Assembly (NCBI GenBank): GCA_012521375.1
Contig: JAAYMO010000131.1
Location: forward strand, 1-37,226
Length of the DNA: 37,226 nt
Reading direction: 5' to 3'
Source: Clostridiales bacterium
GTDB taxonomy: Bacteria > Bacillota > Clostridia > Lutisporales > Lutisporaceae
Shown here: piece by piece, positions 15,717 to 24,218 of the stretch
How positions within the stretch are numbered: the stretch's first letter is position 1
Layout: each line of letters opens with the position of its first letter
Notes under the pieces: generated by a model
The model's input: only the letters and a program-made list of their open reading frames with translations
Databases searched by the model: none
Told to the model about the DNA's origin: nothing
Program-made: the position numbers and the translations under genes

Positions 15717-17627
15717 ATGATTATTCTATCGGCAAAAGAAATTCAAAAATCCTATGGCGCAGATGTAATCATAAAAGATGTATCCTTCTCTTTGCAGGAA
15801 AAAGATAAGGTAGGCATCATAGGTATCAATGGAGCTGGTAAGTCCACTTTATTTAAGATAATAGCAGGAATAGAAGATAAAGACAAGGGTCAATTATATA
15901 TTGGTAGGAATACAAGCATAGGATATATGCCCCAATTTCTTGAATTTAGTCAAGATAGAACTTTGTGGGATGAAATGTTAAGAGTTTTTAACAATTTTAT
16001 AGAAATAGAAAAAAAGATGAAACAACTGGAAAAAGAAATGAGTAGCTTAAACCCGGAAAAAGAAACAGACAGAATGAATTCCCTCATGATGACCTATTCC
16101 AAACTGCAACAGGAATATGAAAGCAATGAAGGCTTCGCTTATGAAAGTAAAATCCGCGGCGTATTAAAAGGACTCGGATTTTCTCCTCAGGATTATAATA
16201 AAAAGATTTCTCTATTTAGTGGAGGTCAGAAGACAAGAGTTGCTCTAGCCAAGGTATTATTAGAAAAAAGTGATTTACTGCTTTTGGATGAGCCAACAAA
16301 TTATCTGGATATTGAATCAGTAGAATGGCTGGAAGGCTTCCTTAAAGATTATAAAGGTGCCTTGATGATCATATCCCACGATAGATATTTATTAGATGCA
16401 GTCACCAATAGAACCTTTGAAATAGAAAACGGAAAACTCACTGAGTATGAGGGCAATTATACTTACTATACCGCTAAGAAAAAAGAACTTAGAGAACAGC
16501 AAATGAAAGAGTATGAAAACCAACAGATGGAAATCGAGAGGCAAAAGGCTATAATAGCCAGATATAGACAATATAATAGAGAAAAGAGTATAAGGCAGGC
16601 TGAAAGCAGAGAAAAAATGCTTGAAAAAATGGAAGTAATCGAAAAGCCTGAAGCTTTGCCGAAGAAAACATATTTTAAATTTGAACCAAAATTTAGAAGC
16701 GGTAAAGATGTTCTTAAGCTATATAATATTTCTAAGTCTTTTGATAGGCCTTTATTTAGAAAACTAAGCTTTGAAGTAAAAAGAGGGGACAAAATAGCCT
16801 TGTTAGGATCTAACGGCATAGGCAAAACCACATTGCTTAAAATCATAGCAGGAAAGCTTAAACCTGATGAGGGAAACATAGTATATGGAACATCAGTATT
16901 TCCTGCCTATTATGAGCAGGAACAAGAAAGTTTGGATATGAACAAAATGGTAATAGATGAGGTTTGGGATGCTTATCCAGAACTAAATCAAACTGCTGTT
17001 AGAAATGCACTGGCAGCCTTTTTGTTTCAGGGAGAAGATGTTTTTAAGGAAACATCTGTTTTGAGCGGAGGAGAAAAGAGCAGAATATCTCTTTTAAAAC
17101 TTATGCTTTCAAAATCCAACTTTCTTCTCCTTGACGAACCTACAAATCATCTTGACATGGCATCAAAAGAAGTGTTGGAAGAAGCTTTATCTACCTATAC
17201 AGGTACAGTTCTATTCGTTTCTCACGATAGATATTTTATCAATAAAGTGGCAAATAAAGTAATAGAGCTTACTGCTGAAGGAGTTAAAGTGTATCATGGG
17301 GGTTATGATTATTATCTTAAAAAAAGAGATTTATTTAATAGCTCATCAGCAGATAACAAAGGAAAGACTGAAGATGTTGACAGTATGAAAAATGAATGGT
17401 TAAAGCAAAAAGAAGAAAAGGCAAGAGTAAGAAAACAACAAAAAAGATTGGAAACCATTGAAAAAGAAATTGAAGAGGCAGAAGAAAGAATAAAAGAAAT
17501 TGATGTTCTAATGGAACAACCAGATATATACACAGACCATATAAAATGTAGTGAATTAAATCAAGAGAGAGAAGCATTACAAGATAAGATAGATGACTTG
17601 TTTGAAGAATGGGCCTCCCTGCAATAG
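15717..17627 (+). CDS. ABC-F family ribosome-associated ATPase
   Basis: The 636-residue soluble protein has two tandem ATPase domains without membrane segments. Walker A sites are GINGAGKSTLFK and GSNGIGKTTLLK; signatures are FSGGQKTRVALAK and LSGGEKSRISLLK; Walker B sites are LLLLDEPTNYLD and FLLLDEPTNHLD. A charged linker (about residues 240-320) and a C-terminal coiled coil (about residues 550-636) complete the Uup/YkpA/YdiF layout. ABC-F proteins act on the ribosome in translation control or antibiotic protection. Nothing here marks it as a resistance gene. GGGAGG lies before the ATG. It is one of three plus-strand genes. Confidence 0.93.
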   Translation: MIILSAKEIQKSYGADVIIKDVSFSLQEKDKVGIIGINGAGKSTLFKIIAGIEDKDKGQLYIGRNTSIGYMPQFLEFSQDRTLWDEMLRVFNNFIEIEKKMKQLEKEMSSLNPEKETDRMNSLMMTYSKLQQEYESNEGFAYESKIRGVLKGLGFSPQDYNKKISLFSGGQKTRVALAKVLLEKSDLLLLDEPTNYLDIESVEWLEGFLKDYKGALMIISHDRYLLDAVTNRTFEIENGKLTEYEGNYTYYTAKKKELREQQMKEYENQQMEIERQKAIIARYRQYNREKSIRQAESREKMLEKMEVIEKPEALPKKTYFKFEPKFRSGKDVLKLYNISKSFDRPLFRKLSFEVKRGDKIALLGSNGIGKTTLLKIIAGKLKPDEGNIVYGTSVFPAYYEQEQESLDMNKMVIDEVWDAYPELNQTAVRNALAAFLFQGEDVFKETSVLSGGEKSRISLLKLMLSKSNFLLLDEPTNHLDMASKEVLEEALSTYTGTVLFVSHDRYFINKVANKVIELTAEGVKVYHGGYDYYLKKRDLFNSSSADNKGKTEDVDSMKNEWLKQKEEKARVRKQQKRLETIEKEIEEAEERIKEIDVLMEQPDIYTDHIKCSELNQEREALQDKIDDLFEEWASLQ

Positions 17628-17640
17628 GAGGCCTATTTCT
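17612..17640 (+). terminator. Terminator overlapping the abc-F stop
   Basis: GGCCTCC and GGAGGCC form a 7-bp stem with an 8-base loop that includes the TAG stop codon, followed by TATTTCTT. Confidence 0.65.
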
Positions 17641-17652
17641 TCATCTTTCCCT

Positions 17653-18648
17653 CTATAAATTATCTATCACTGCCTTTGTCATATCCATAGTAGAATAAGA
17701 ACCGCCTAAATCTCTAGTTACATATTTACCTTCTTTAATAACATGTCTTACACTATTATAAATTCTGTCTGCTGCTTCTTTTTCTCCTATATGCTCAAGA
17801 AGCATTACTCCACATAGTATTGCAGCTGTGGGATTTGCTATGCCTTGACCTGCTATATCGGGAGCGGTTCCATGGGTAGGTTCAAATACAGCTGCTTCCA
17901 CTCCTATATTCACTCCCGGTACCAGTCCAAGACCTCCTACCAATCCTGCACACATCTCAGCCAACAAATCACCATAAAGATTAGGCAATACTATTACATC
18001 AAATTTTTCGGGATTCATCACCATTTTCATAAAGAGGCTTTCCATAATCACTTCCTCATATTCTATATCCGGATATTTGCTTGCTATATTTTTCACGCTT
18101 GATAAGAAAAGCCCATCGCTTAGCTTCATTATATTTGCTTTATGGCCGCAAGTAACTTTTTTTCTATTTTCCTTTAAAGCATAATTAAATGCCATAGAGG
18201 CTATTCTTTCGGACGCATCTCTTGTTATTATCTTTATGGATTCGGCTGCATCTTTACCTACCATGTGTTCTACACCCATATATAAATCCTCTGTATTTTC
18301 CCTAAATATAATCAAATCTATATCTTTGTATTTTGTATTTGCTCCTTCTATGGTTTTAATAGGCCTTATATTGGCATACAGATTCAGTCTTTGTCTCAAA
18401 CTTACATTGGCACTCCTGAAACCTTTTCCAACCTCTGTGGTACTAGGTCCTTTCAAAGCAATTCTGTTAGTCTTTATGGAACTGATAGTATCTTCAGGTA
18501 AAGGATTATTGTGTTTTGCCATAGCACTTTGCCCTATCGGCTTCTCATCCCATGAAATTTTAACTCCTGCCGCCTCAATTACTGTAGTTGCAGCCTTTAT
18601 GACCTCCGGACCAATGCCGTCACCGGGTATCAAAGTAGCCTTATACAT
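17653..18648 (-). CDS. NAD-type isocitrate/isopropylmalate dehydrogenase family enzyme
   Basis: The 331-residue product belongs to the beta-decarboxylating dehydrogenases: PGDGIGPEV at the N-terminus, FRENTEDLYMGVEH (substrate-binding ENTED motif of NAD-isocitrate dehydrogenases), NLYGDLLAEM, and HGTAPDIAGQGIANPTAAI near the cofactor site. The ENTEDLY motif favours isocitrate (or homoisocitrate) over 3-isopropylmalate, and the family at this length normally uses NAD+. It would supply 2-oxoglutarate in the cytoplasm. No aconitase or citrate synthase gene lies beside it. AGGAGG precedes the ATG. Confidence 0.85.
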   Translation of the reverse strand: MYKATLIPGDGIGPEVIKAATTVIEAAGVKISWDEKPIGQSAMAKHNNPLPEDTISSIKTNRIALKGPSTTEVGKGFRSANVSLRQRLNLYANIRPIKTIEGANTKYKDIDLIIFRENTEDLYMGVEHMVGKDAAESIKIITRDASERIASMAFNYALKENRKKVTCGHKANIMKLSDGLFLSSVKNIASKYPDIEYEEVIMESLFMKMVMNPEKFDVIVLPNLYGDLLAEMCAGLVGGLGLVPGVNIGVEAAVFEPTHGTAPDIAGQGIANPTAAILCGVMLLEHIGEKEAADRIYNSVRHVIKEGKYVTRDLGGSYSTMDMTKAVIDNL

Positions 18649-18769
18649 AGAATAACCTCCTGTAAATTAATTTGAAATTTTGCATACAATTATACAAATT
18701 GCAATGACATTTGTCAATAAAAATGTTAATATTTATACATATTGCATGATAAATTGCAAAAGAAAATAA

Positions 18770-18816
18770 AAAAGCTGCAACACTTTCATCGCTGATTATA
18801 TTTGCGTGCAGCTTTT
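18770..18816 (-). terminator. Terminator after the radical SAM gene
   Basis: AAAAGCTGCA and TGCAGCTTTT form a 10-bp stem closing a 27-base loop, just after the radical SAM stop codon. Confidence 0.6.
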
Positions 18817-18830
18817 AATCCCATATTCAG

Positions 18831-20159
18831 TTAATTTATATTTAATCTATAACTTGTATATATGCGTAATTCTTCTTCTAAATCTTTATAATGCTTGCCT
18901 GTAAGGTCCCTTCCTCTGCTATCAAACATGACGGCAGGAAGTATAATCGCGTCATACTCATAATTTTTCTCTGTAAGTTTCTGTTTTACATCTTCCAATA
19001 CCAATAGACCACTACAGCCGATATTTCCTCCAAAATAATTGTTTTCTATAACTTCTATATCTACAGCTTCATTTTTGAAGCATTCTTTTATAACCCAATA
19101 GCCAAACTTTGAAACTCCCAACATACATCTTTTACCTTTATTTTTCTCAATAACCGCGTTTATAGCTTCCACAGTCTCTTTGTCAATATCATAGCTAAAA
19201 ACAAGTCCGCTTCTTTCACCAGAGTCCTTTCTTAGAATTGTCTTTTCAATTACTCCATCGGCTAAGTATTCTATACTAGGATTGACTGATGCCAATATGG
19301 TGTAATATGCATCTGCTCTGGAAAATACAGCTTCTTCATTTATTTTGGTGATTATTTCTACCCCTTTGAATCCAGCTTTATGGGCAGGAGAATTAGGAAC
19401 AACTCCTTCTACTGCAGGAGTCAGATTCTTTAGTACATTTGGTTCCAGAATCAGTGGTGTTTTGATTTCCTGTTTCATTTTCCTTACTATACCCCTGAGT
19501 ATATCATCGATATTGTCTGGAGGAGTAGGAATCTTACTGTATCTGGTATATCCGGGCATGAATATTCTGATTGTTTCAGCACCCCACCGTGACAAGAATC
19601 TTATAGTATCTTCTATATCCCTTTCCCCTACCAAATAGGGCATGGCAACAATGCTTCCGCTGAAAGCTATCCCATAGGAAGCTATATTCTTTACTGCTTC
19701 CACAGATTCCATAAGGTTTCTTCCTTTATAGAGCTTTTCACGGCCTTCTTTGGTGCAGCTGTTCAGAGATATGTTAAGTTCTATGCTTCCAATGGATTTC
19801 AATGTCATCAATGTTTCCCGGTCTAAATAAACTCCACTGGTGGTTATCTGTATAGGAGCGGTTTTATACTTTTCTCTCAGCAGCCTCAGTATTTTGATGA
19901 AATCCTTATGTATAAAAGGCTCTCCTTCGCATAACCTAGTGGCTGACTCCCCTATAATTATTTTTTTATCCTCATCTAAGAATTCCATTGCCGTGACGGC
20001 TTCATCCAGTGTCAAATCTGATACAAAAAATGCTTCAACTTCCGGCGGGTTCTGATGATGGCTGCAAAACACACAAGAAGTGGCACACCGGCTAGTCAAA
20101 GCCATTATGTTATATTTGCTGGCGGTTTCATATATCATATGTAATGGAGCTTTTTGCAT
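18831..20159 (-). CDS. Radical SAM protein with internal PDZ domain and DUF512-like C-terminus
   Basis: The 442-residue product has a radical SAM CxxxCxxC motif (RCATSCVFCSH, Cys 25, 29, 32) and a barrel to about residue 240. A PDZ-like segment follows (VEGVVPNSPAHKAGFKGVEIITKINEEAV, about residues 250-300). The C-terminal part (GCSGLLVLEDVKQKLTEKNYEYDAIILPAVMFDSRG) resembles the end of DUF512 radical SAM proteins, including the ILP-VMF and DLEEEL elements. In the usual DUF512 proteins the PDZ domain comes first, so the order here is permuted. Reaction and substrate are unknown. A GGAGT site precedes the ATG. Copy C of the repeat family lies upstream. Confidence 0.8.
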   Translation of the reverse strand: MQKAPLHMIYETASKYNIMALTSRCATSCVFCSHHQNPPEVEAFFVSDLTLDEAVTAMEFLDEDKKIIIGESATRLCEGEPFIHKDFIKILRLLREKYKTAPIQITTSGVYLDRETLMTLKSIGSIELNISLNSCTKEGREKLYKGRNLMESVEAVKNIASYGIAFSGSIVAMPYLVGERDIEDTIRFLSRWGAETIRIFMPGYTRYSKIPTPPDNIDDILRGIVRKMKQEIKTPLILEPNVLKNLTPAVEGVVPNSPAHKAGFKGVEIITKINEEAVFSRADAYYTILASVNPSIEYLADGVIEKTILRKDSGERSGLVFSYDIDKETVEAINAVIEKNKGKRCMLGVSKFGYWVIKECFKNEAVDIEVIENNYFGGNIGCSGLLVLEDVKQKLTEKNYEYDAIILPAVMFDSRGRDLTGKHYKDLEEELRIYTSYRLNIN

Positions 20160-20173
20160 AGAACTTACTCCTT

Positions 20174-20602
20174 TCAGGTATTAGTGTGACTCAAGAATAA
20201 GCATATATTCAGCATGTAGCCCGCATATCTAATATGCAGTTACAGTAGCGTTCTCCTATACTATAGTTTTTACTATACTTATAAAGCTATTATGCCTCAA
20301 GAATAAGCATATGTGCAGTTCCCAAAGGAATTGATTTTGGTAACTCTATAGCTCATATCTTTAGAAAAATCTAAAATAGAGAATTCGTAAGCGCCACATG
20401 GATGTGGCGCTAGGCGCAAACAGCGAAGCGTAGGGCATGGATGCCCGTTTTGCGACGTTAGAATTCTCTTTTAGATGAGCAATAGAGTCACCAAAGTTAA
20501 TATTTTATGCGATATTATATATCCTTAGATTGGCTATAGAGAACAATAGTGTCAAAGCACAAATTATAAAAAATCCGTGCCCTTTAGTGTTTTTAGTGGT
20601 TT
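20174..20602. repeat. Dispersed palindromic repeat, copy C (mosaic)
   Basis: The 504-base gap between tsaD and the radical SAM gene is filled by this repeat. It contains GACTCAAGAATAAGCATAT and the block GCATATCTAATATGCAGTTACAGTAGCGTTCTCC, both inverted relative to copy B, a second AGAATAAGCATATGTGCAGTT, and the terminal sequence AGTGTTTTTAGTGGTTT at the right end. Between them lies a nested 160-bp palindrome listed separately. No open reading frame was found. The mixture of inverted pieces suggests repeated insertion into or recombination of the same element. Confidence 0.65.
20336..20495. ncRNA. Nested palindrome with two TGGA-loop hairpins (possible structured RNA)
   Basis: Outer arms of 21 bp match with two mismatches (TTTGGTAACTCTATAGCTCAT against ATGAGCAATAGAGTCACCAAA). 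Inside them GAGAATTC pairs with GAATTCTC and ATCTAAAA with TTTTAGAT. The core holds AGCGCCAC-ATGGAT-GTGGCGCT and GGGC-ATGGAT-GCCC, each presenting a TGGA loop, the second enclosed by CGCAAA with TTTTGCG. The first matches the ACANGGANGU consensus of CsrA sites. Whether it is transcribed cannot be seen from sequence. Confidence 0.45.
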
Positions 20603-20603
20603 G

Positions 20604-20663
20604 AAAAAACCCAAAAGGAATACCCGCATTCTGAGTTCTGAAATCTGAGTTCAGAGCTCTAAT
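20604..20663. repeat. Repeat module abutting the tsaD stop codon
   Basis: AAAACCCAAAAGGAATACCCGC followed by the TCTGAGTT/CTGAAATC/TGAGTTC series matches the module that abuts the DUF554 stop codon at 11935-11989. A shorter, diverged form follows the tsaB-rimI stop at 24190-24220. Confidence 0.55.
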
Positions 20664-21677
20664 TTACAACGCCAGATTAGGTATTGCGTTAAGGCTCATG
20701 TCCGAAACTTCGCCTCTCATTAGCTTATAGTAGCCTGCGCTTCCTATCATAGCTGCATTATCGGTACAGAGTATAGGATCTGGATACAATACTTGGATCC
20801 CCTTTTTTGCTCCTTTATTTCTAAGCTCTTCCCTCAATTTGCTGTTGGCGGCTACACCTCCTGCCAGCACTGCATAAGGTGAATTTTTCTCCTCCGCTGC
20901 CGCAATCAATTTATCTGACAGTACATCAACTACAGCCTGTTGAAAGCTAGCAGCCACATCCGGAATATTTGGCTTTATTCCTTTCATTTTTAAACTGTTG
21001 AGATAATTTAGTACGGCAGATTTTAATCCGCTAAAACTGAAATCATAGCTTCCTTCTTCCAGATAAGCTCTTGGAAAATCTATAGCAGTTGGATCTCCTT
21101 CTTTAGCAATATTATCCACCAGAGGGCCTCCCGGATAGCCTAACCCCAGTGCTCTAGCTATTTTATCAAAAGCTTCCCCTGCAGCATCATCTCTTGTCAT
21201 ACCCATAATCTCATATTTTCCGTAATCAAGCATATTCACTATATGGCTATGTCCTCCAGACGCTACCAAGCACACAAAGGGCGGTTCTAGCTCTTTGTAC
21301 TGAATAAAATTAGCATAAATATGACCTTCTATATGATTCACACCTATTAAAGATAATTTTCTTGCATAGGCCAAAGCTTTTGCAGTAGTCAAACCTATGA
21401 GTAAAGCTCCCACCAATCCAGGTCCATAGGTTACAGCAATACCATCTAAATCATCAAAGCTTAACTCTGCTTCATTTAACGCTGTATCTATCACATGACT
21501 TATATTTTCTATATGCTTCCTCGATGCAACCTCAGGCACCACACCGCCAAATTTCTTATGATCTTTTATCTGACTTGATATTATATTTGAAAGGATGTGT
21601 CTTCCATTCTTTATAACAGCCGCAGAGGTCTCATCACATGAGCTCTCTATAGCTAGGATAATTGTATCTTTTCCCAC
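20664..21677 (-). CDS. tsaD: tRNA N6-threonylcarbamoyladenosine synthase subunit TsaD
   Basis: The GTG at 21677, with GGAGAG ten bases upstream, is chosen over the track start at 21737; it gives 338 residues, the normal length, and starts [19 protein letters not shown]. Visible hallmarks are the metal-binding HIEGH in [47 protein letters not shown] and [15 protein letters not shown]. With TsaB, TsaE and TsaC it makes the t6A modification at position 37 of ANN-decoding tRNAs. TsaE and a TsaB-RimI fusion lie 2.5-5 kb upstream on the same strand; tsaC is not in the window. Confidence 0.97.
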   Translation of the reverse strand: MGKDTIILAIESSCDETSAAVIKNGRHILSNIISSQIKDHKKFGGVVPEVASRKHIENISHVIDTALNEAELSFDDLDGIAVTYGPGLVGALLIGLTTAKALAYARKLSLIGVNHIEGHIYANFIQYKELEPPFVCLVASGGHSHIVNMLDYGKYEIMGMTRDDAAGEAFDKIARALGLGYPGGPLVDNIAKEGDPTAIDFPRAYLEEGSYDFSFSGLKSAVLNYLNSLKMKGIKPNIPDVAASFQQAVVDVLSDKLIAAAEEKNSPYAVLAGGVAANSKLREELRNKGAKKGIQVLYPDPILCTDNAAMIGSAGYYKLMRGEVSDMSLNAIPNLAL

Positions 21678-21738
21678 TTTTTCATCTCTCCTATAAGCAA
21701 GGCATTTGAAGTTTATTTCATACATTAGCATGCACAAA

Positions 21739-21759
21739 AGGCAGGATAATATCCTGCCT
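21739..21759 (-). terminator. Terminator after the 75-aa gene
   Basis: AGGCAGGAT and ATCCTGCCT form a perfect 9-bp stem with a 3-base loop, followed on the minus strand by TTTTGTG. It separates the 75-aa gene from tsaD. Confidence 0.7.
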
Positions 21760-21764
21760 CGATG

Positions 21765-21992
21765 CTATGATTTTGTGTTCTCTAAAATCTCTAAAACTCT
21801 ATCAATACCTATTTTTTCAGCTTCATACTCTTCAATAATCTGGTTGAAGCTATCTTTTATAGGCTCATAATCTGAAAACTCACGATATAACAGCTTTTCT
21901 CCATCATTATTTGCCACCTCAGCTACAAAATTATTATCTATTTCACTGAGACGAATAACATGGCTGTCTATCACAAATTCACGAAGCAGCAA
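21765..21992 (-). CDS. Hypothetical 75-residue protein
   Basis: I do not recognise the family. The product is soluble and acidic, without signal peptide or membrane helix. A beta-rich N-terminal half (FVIDSHVIRLSEIDNNFVAEVANNDGEKLLYREFSDYEP) is followed by a helical C-terminus (FNQIIEEYEAEKIGIDRVLEILEN). The start is a TTG with GGGGG seven bases before it. It lies 108 bases after the bactofilin-like gene, ahead of a terminator, so it may be the last member of the sigma factor operon. Composition and spacing support a real gene. Confidence 0.6.
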   Translation of the reverse strand: MLLREFVIDSHVIRLSEIDNNFVAEVANNDGEKLLYREFSDYEPIKDSFNQIIEEYEAEKIGIDRVLEILENTKS

Positions 21993-22100
21993 TTATATTC
22001 CCCCTATAAAGCAAATATTGTAATGGTATTTATATTGTCACAACACTAATATATTATACCACAATAATTTTAACATACAAAATAAATTTGTATTTATCTA

Positions 22101-22979
22101 CTATATAGTCTTGGTATTTGGTTTACCAAATCTGGTATCTAAAACGATTCCCAATGCCAATGAAGCTGCAAACATATACACAATCCATCCTAAAATCGGT
22201 ATAAAAGGAAGCACAAATACTAGGATTGAACCTACCAATAAGTAAATATAGGGAGCCCCTCTGCCATCTAGCTTGCCTGTTATTCTTCTTCCTATTGCTA
22301 TCTTTAAAGAAGCCATGCCAATAAAAGCTGTTAAGAAAAAAACTGCAATAAATAAAGGGATCAGGAAAACACCTATTATAGTAATCGCCAATGCAATAAT
22401 TGCAGGTATAAACATAAGATAAGATGCAATACCGATCCCAAATCTTCTCCAAATCTTTACCGGTGCGTTCTCTGCCATAATCATCATTCTATCCGGAATC
22501 AGCACCAATAGCAATGACGATATGCCAAAAAACACCATAAGACCAACTATTGAAGTAATAGTCAACAAGGGTATAAAGTCAGCATGGTTTATATTAAAAG
22601 GCCCATCAATACTGGCTATCTCACCTTCAATAACAGAACCTGGTAATCTTTCCACCTCACCTACTACTGCTGCTGCACTGCCCTCTATAACCCCATTGCT
22701 TTCTACCGTTATATCACCCAATATTGCAGCTACATTGCCGTCAACAGTGCCGTTTATGGTTACATCTCCAAATATAGCTGCCAAATCTCCTTCTATTCTC
22801 CCGTTTACAACAACATCTCCAAATAATACAGCTGTAGAACCACGGATTATTTCATCTTCACTTACTATTAAATCTTCACCCATAATGAATGTACCGGAAT
22901 TACCTTCCTTTATGGAAAAAGCAGTTGTGAGTAAAACAATCAGAATCAACGTTATAGTGAGAAAACACTTCTTATTCAA
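22101..22979 (-). CDS. Exported bactofilin-like (polymer-forming) protein with C-terminal membrane segments
   Basis: The 292-residue product has a signal peptide (FLTITLILIVLLTTAFSI). Short beta-helix repeats of the polymer-forming cytoskeletal type follow (VNGRIEGDLAAIFGDVTINGTVDGNVAAILGDITV, about residues 55-125). Two or more membrane segments lie in the C-terminal half (LLTITSIVGLMVFFGISSLLLVLI, SYLMFIPAIIALAITIIGVFLIPLF, and IPILGWIVYMFAASLALGI). The beta repeats would be outside the membrane. It follows the ECF sigma/anti-sigma pair by 13 bases and is probably a target or sensor of the same stress pathway. The start is a TTG with GGGGGAG upstream. Confidence 0.8.
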   Translation of the reverse strand: MNKKCFLTITLILIVLLTTAFSIKEGNSGTFIMGEDLIVSEDEIIRGSTAVLFGDVVVNGRIEGDLAAIFGDVTINGTVDGNVAAILGDITVESNGVIEGSAAAVVGEVERLPGSVIEGEIASIDGPFNINHADFIPLLTITSIVGLMVFFGISSLLLVLIPDRMMIMAENAPVKIWRRFGIGIASYLMFIPAIIALAITIIGVFLIPLFIAVFFLTAFIGMASLKIAIGRRITGKLDGRGAPYIYLLVGSILVFVLPFIPILGWIVYMFAASLALGIVLDTRFGKPNTKTI

Positions 22980-22992
22980 CTCTCGCTCCCCC

Positions 22993-23538
22993 TTATTCTT
23001 GTTGGAAGTTAATTATCCTAATAAGCCCTAAGTTCAACACCGCTACTACCGCTGCAACAAACAACATAATATGCATATAATCCTTTATCAAAATATTTCT
23101 CAATACTAGCAAATTATCAATGATAATAGGTAAATTAACAACTATACTCATTAAATGCTTTCCAACAACATCTAAAGCAAAATAACCATAACCTAGTATC
23201 TTTTGTAGTAAATTTATATCCTGGATATAAGGAAGTATGACAAAGATGGTCATATAATATGCAAATGCAAACATACCAGCAACACCCACCAGCATGCTGA
23301 ACATGCTGCTGGCAGACCTTTTCATCCTAATTCTTTTCATCACTTTTTCCTCTAAATCATAAGGCGGAGAAATTTCAGGCAGTTCATTTATATATTTAAT
23401 TATTTCTGTCATCATTTCGAATTCTTCATTGCATTCCCAGCAATTAAGCCTATGTCTGTTTAAAAGCTTTAACTCTACTTCACTTATGCTCCCGTCTAAA
23501 TATTTCATAATTAAATTATTTACTTCACTGCATTCCAT
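22993..23538 (-). CDS. Zinc-finger (zf-HC2) anti-sigma factor
   Basis: The 181-residue product has an N-terminal anti-sigma zinc-binding motif, HRLNCWEC (HxxxCxxC), preceded by the conserved MECSEVNNLIMKYLDGSIS. Three hydrophobic segments follow (MFSMLVGVAGMFAFAYYMTIFVILPYI, a middle one, and IMLFVAAVVAVLNLGLIRII). It should hold the partner ECF sigma factor at the membrane until a signal releases it. Its reading frame overlaps the end of the sigma gene by 19 bases, which fixes the pairing. Confidence 0.9.
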   Translation of the reverse strand: MECSEVNNLIMKYLDGSISEVELKLLNRHRLNCWECNEEFEMMTEIIKYINELPEISPPYDLEEKVMKRIRMKRSASSMFSMLVGVAGMFAFAYYMTIFVILPYIQDINLLQKILGYGYFALDVVGKHLMSIVVNLPIIIDNLLVLRNILIKDYMHIMLFVAAVVAVLNLGLIRIINFQQE

Positions 23539-24104
23539 AATTTCTCACCCTCCTTATCCATATCCTTCAGTAATTCCTTCAACATTTGCCGTGCTCTGTA
23601 TAGCCTATTTTTTACTATTGTCAATGATTCTCCAGTAACCTCCATCATTTCTGAATAAGATAAACCTCTATTATGAAACAGTATTATCAGTTCTTTGTAC
23701 TTTGGCGGTAAGCTTTCCACAGCCATTCTGACCCTCTTCTGCCTTTCATTCCTGATATACTCTTCTTCTGGAGTTAAGCCTTCATCTCTTAAATCGTACT
23801 GTTCCTCTATAGGAACCATATCGCCTTTTCTCTTTCTCAATATATCAAGACAGTAATTAGTAGTAATCCTAATAGCCCAGGTGGAGAATTTGTATTGGGG
23901 ATTATATCTTTTCAAAGATTTATATATTCGTATGAAAGCCTCCTGGGATGCATCCTCTGCTTCCTCATAACTACCTAGCATTCTGTAAGAAGTATTAAAT
24001 ACCATATTTTTATATCTTCTCACCAGCTCTTCAAAAGCAGAGTCATCGCCTTCCATACATTTATTTATTATATCTATATCTGTCCCTTCCAAATCAACAC
24101 CCAC
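23520..24104 (-). CDS. ECF-family RNA polymerase sigma factor (SigW-like)
   Basis: The 194-residue product has region 2 (DSAFEELVRRYKNMVFNTSYRMLGSYEEAEDASQEAFIRIYKSL, then FSTWAIRITTNYCLDILRKRK) and region 4 (VESLPPKYKELIILFHNRGLSYSEMMEVTGESLTIVKNRLYRARQML). It would direct transcription of an envelope-stress regulon, probably including its own operon. The track start is a GTG very close to an AGAGG; a TTG four codons later is better spaced, so the first residues are uncertain. No clear autoregulatory ECF promoter was identified. Confidence 0.93.
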   Translation of the reverse strand: MGVDLEGTDIDIINKCMEGDDSAFEELVRRYKNMVFNTSYRMLGSYEEAEDASQEAFIRIYKSLKRYNPQYKFSTWAIRITTNYCLDILRKRKGDMVPIEEQYDLRDEGLTPEEEYIRNERQKRVRMAVESLPPKYKELIILFHNRGLSYSEMMEVTGESLTIVKNRLYRARQMLKELLKDMDKEGEKLWNAVK

Positions 24105-24218
24105 CTCTATGCATCTACATATGGATCTGGAGTATATAAGAAATATAGTTCTTAAATATATACGAAGCTTTTTATAAAAAAGTCTGAATTATAGAACTAT
24201 GAACTATGAAATTAGGAC

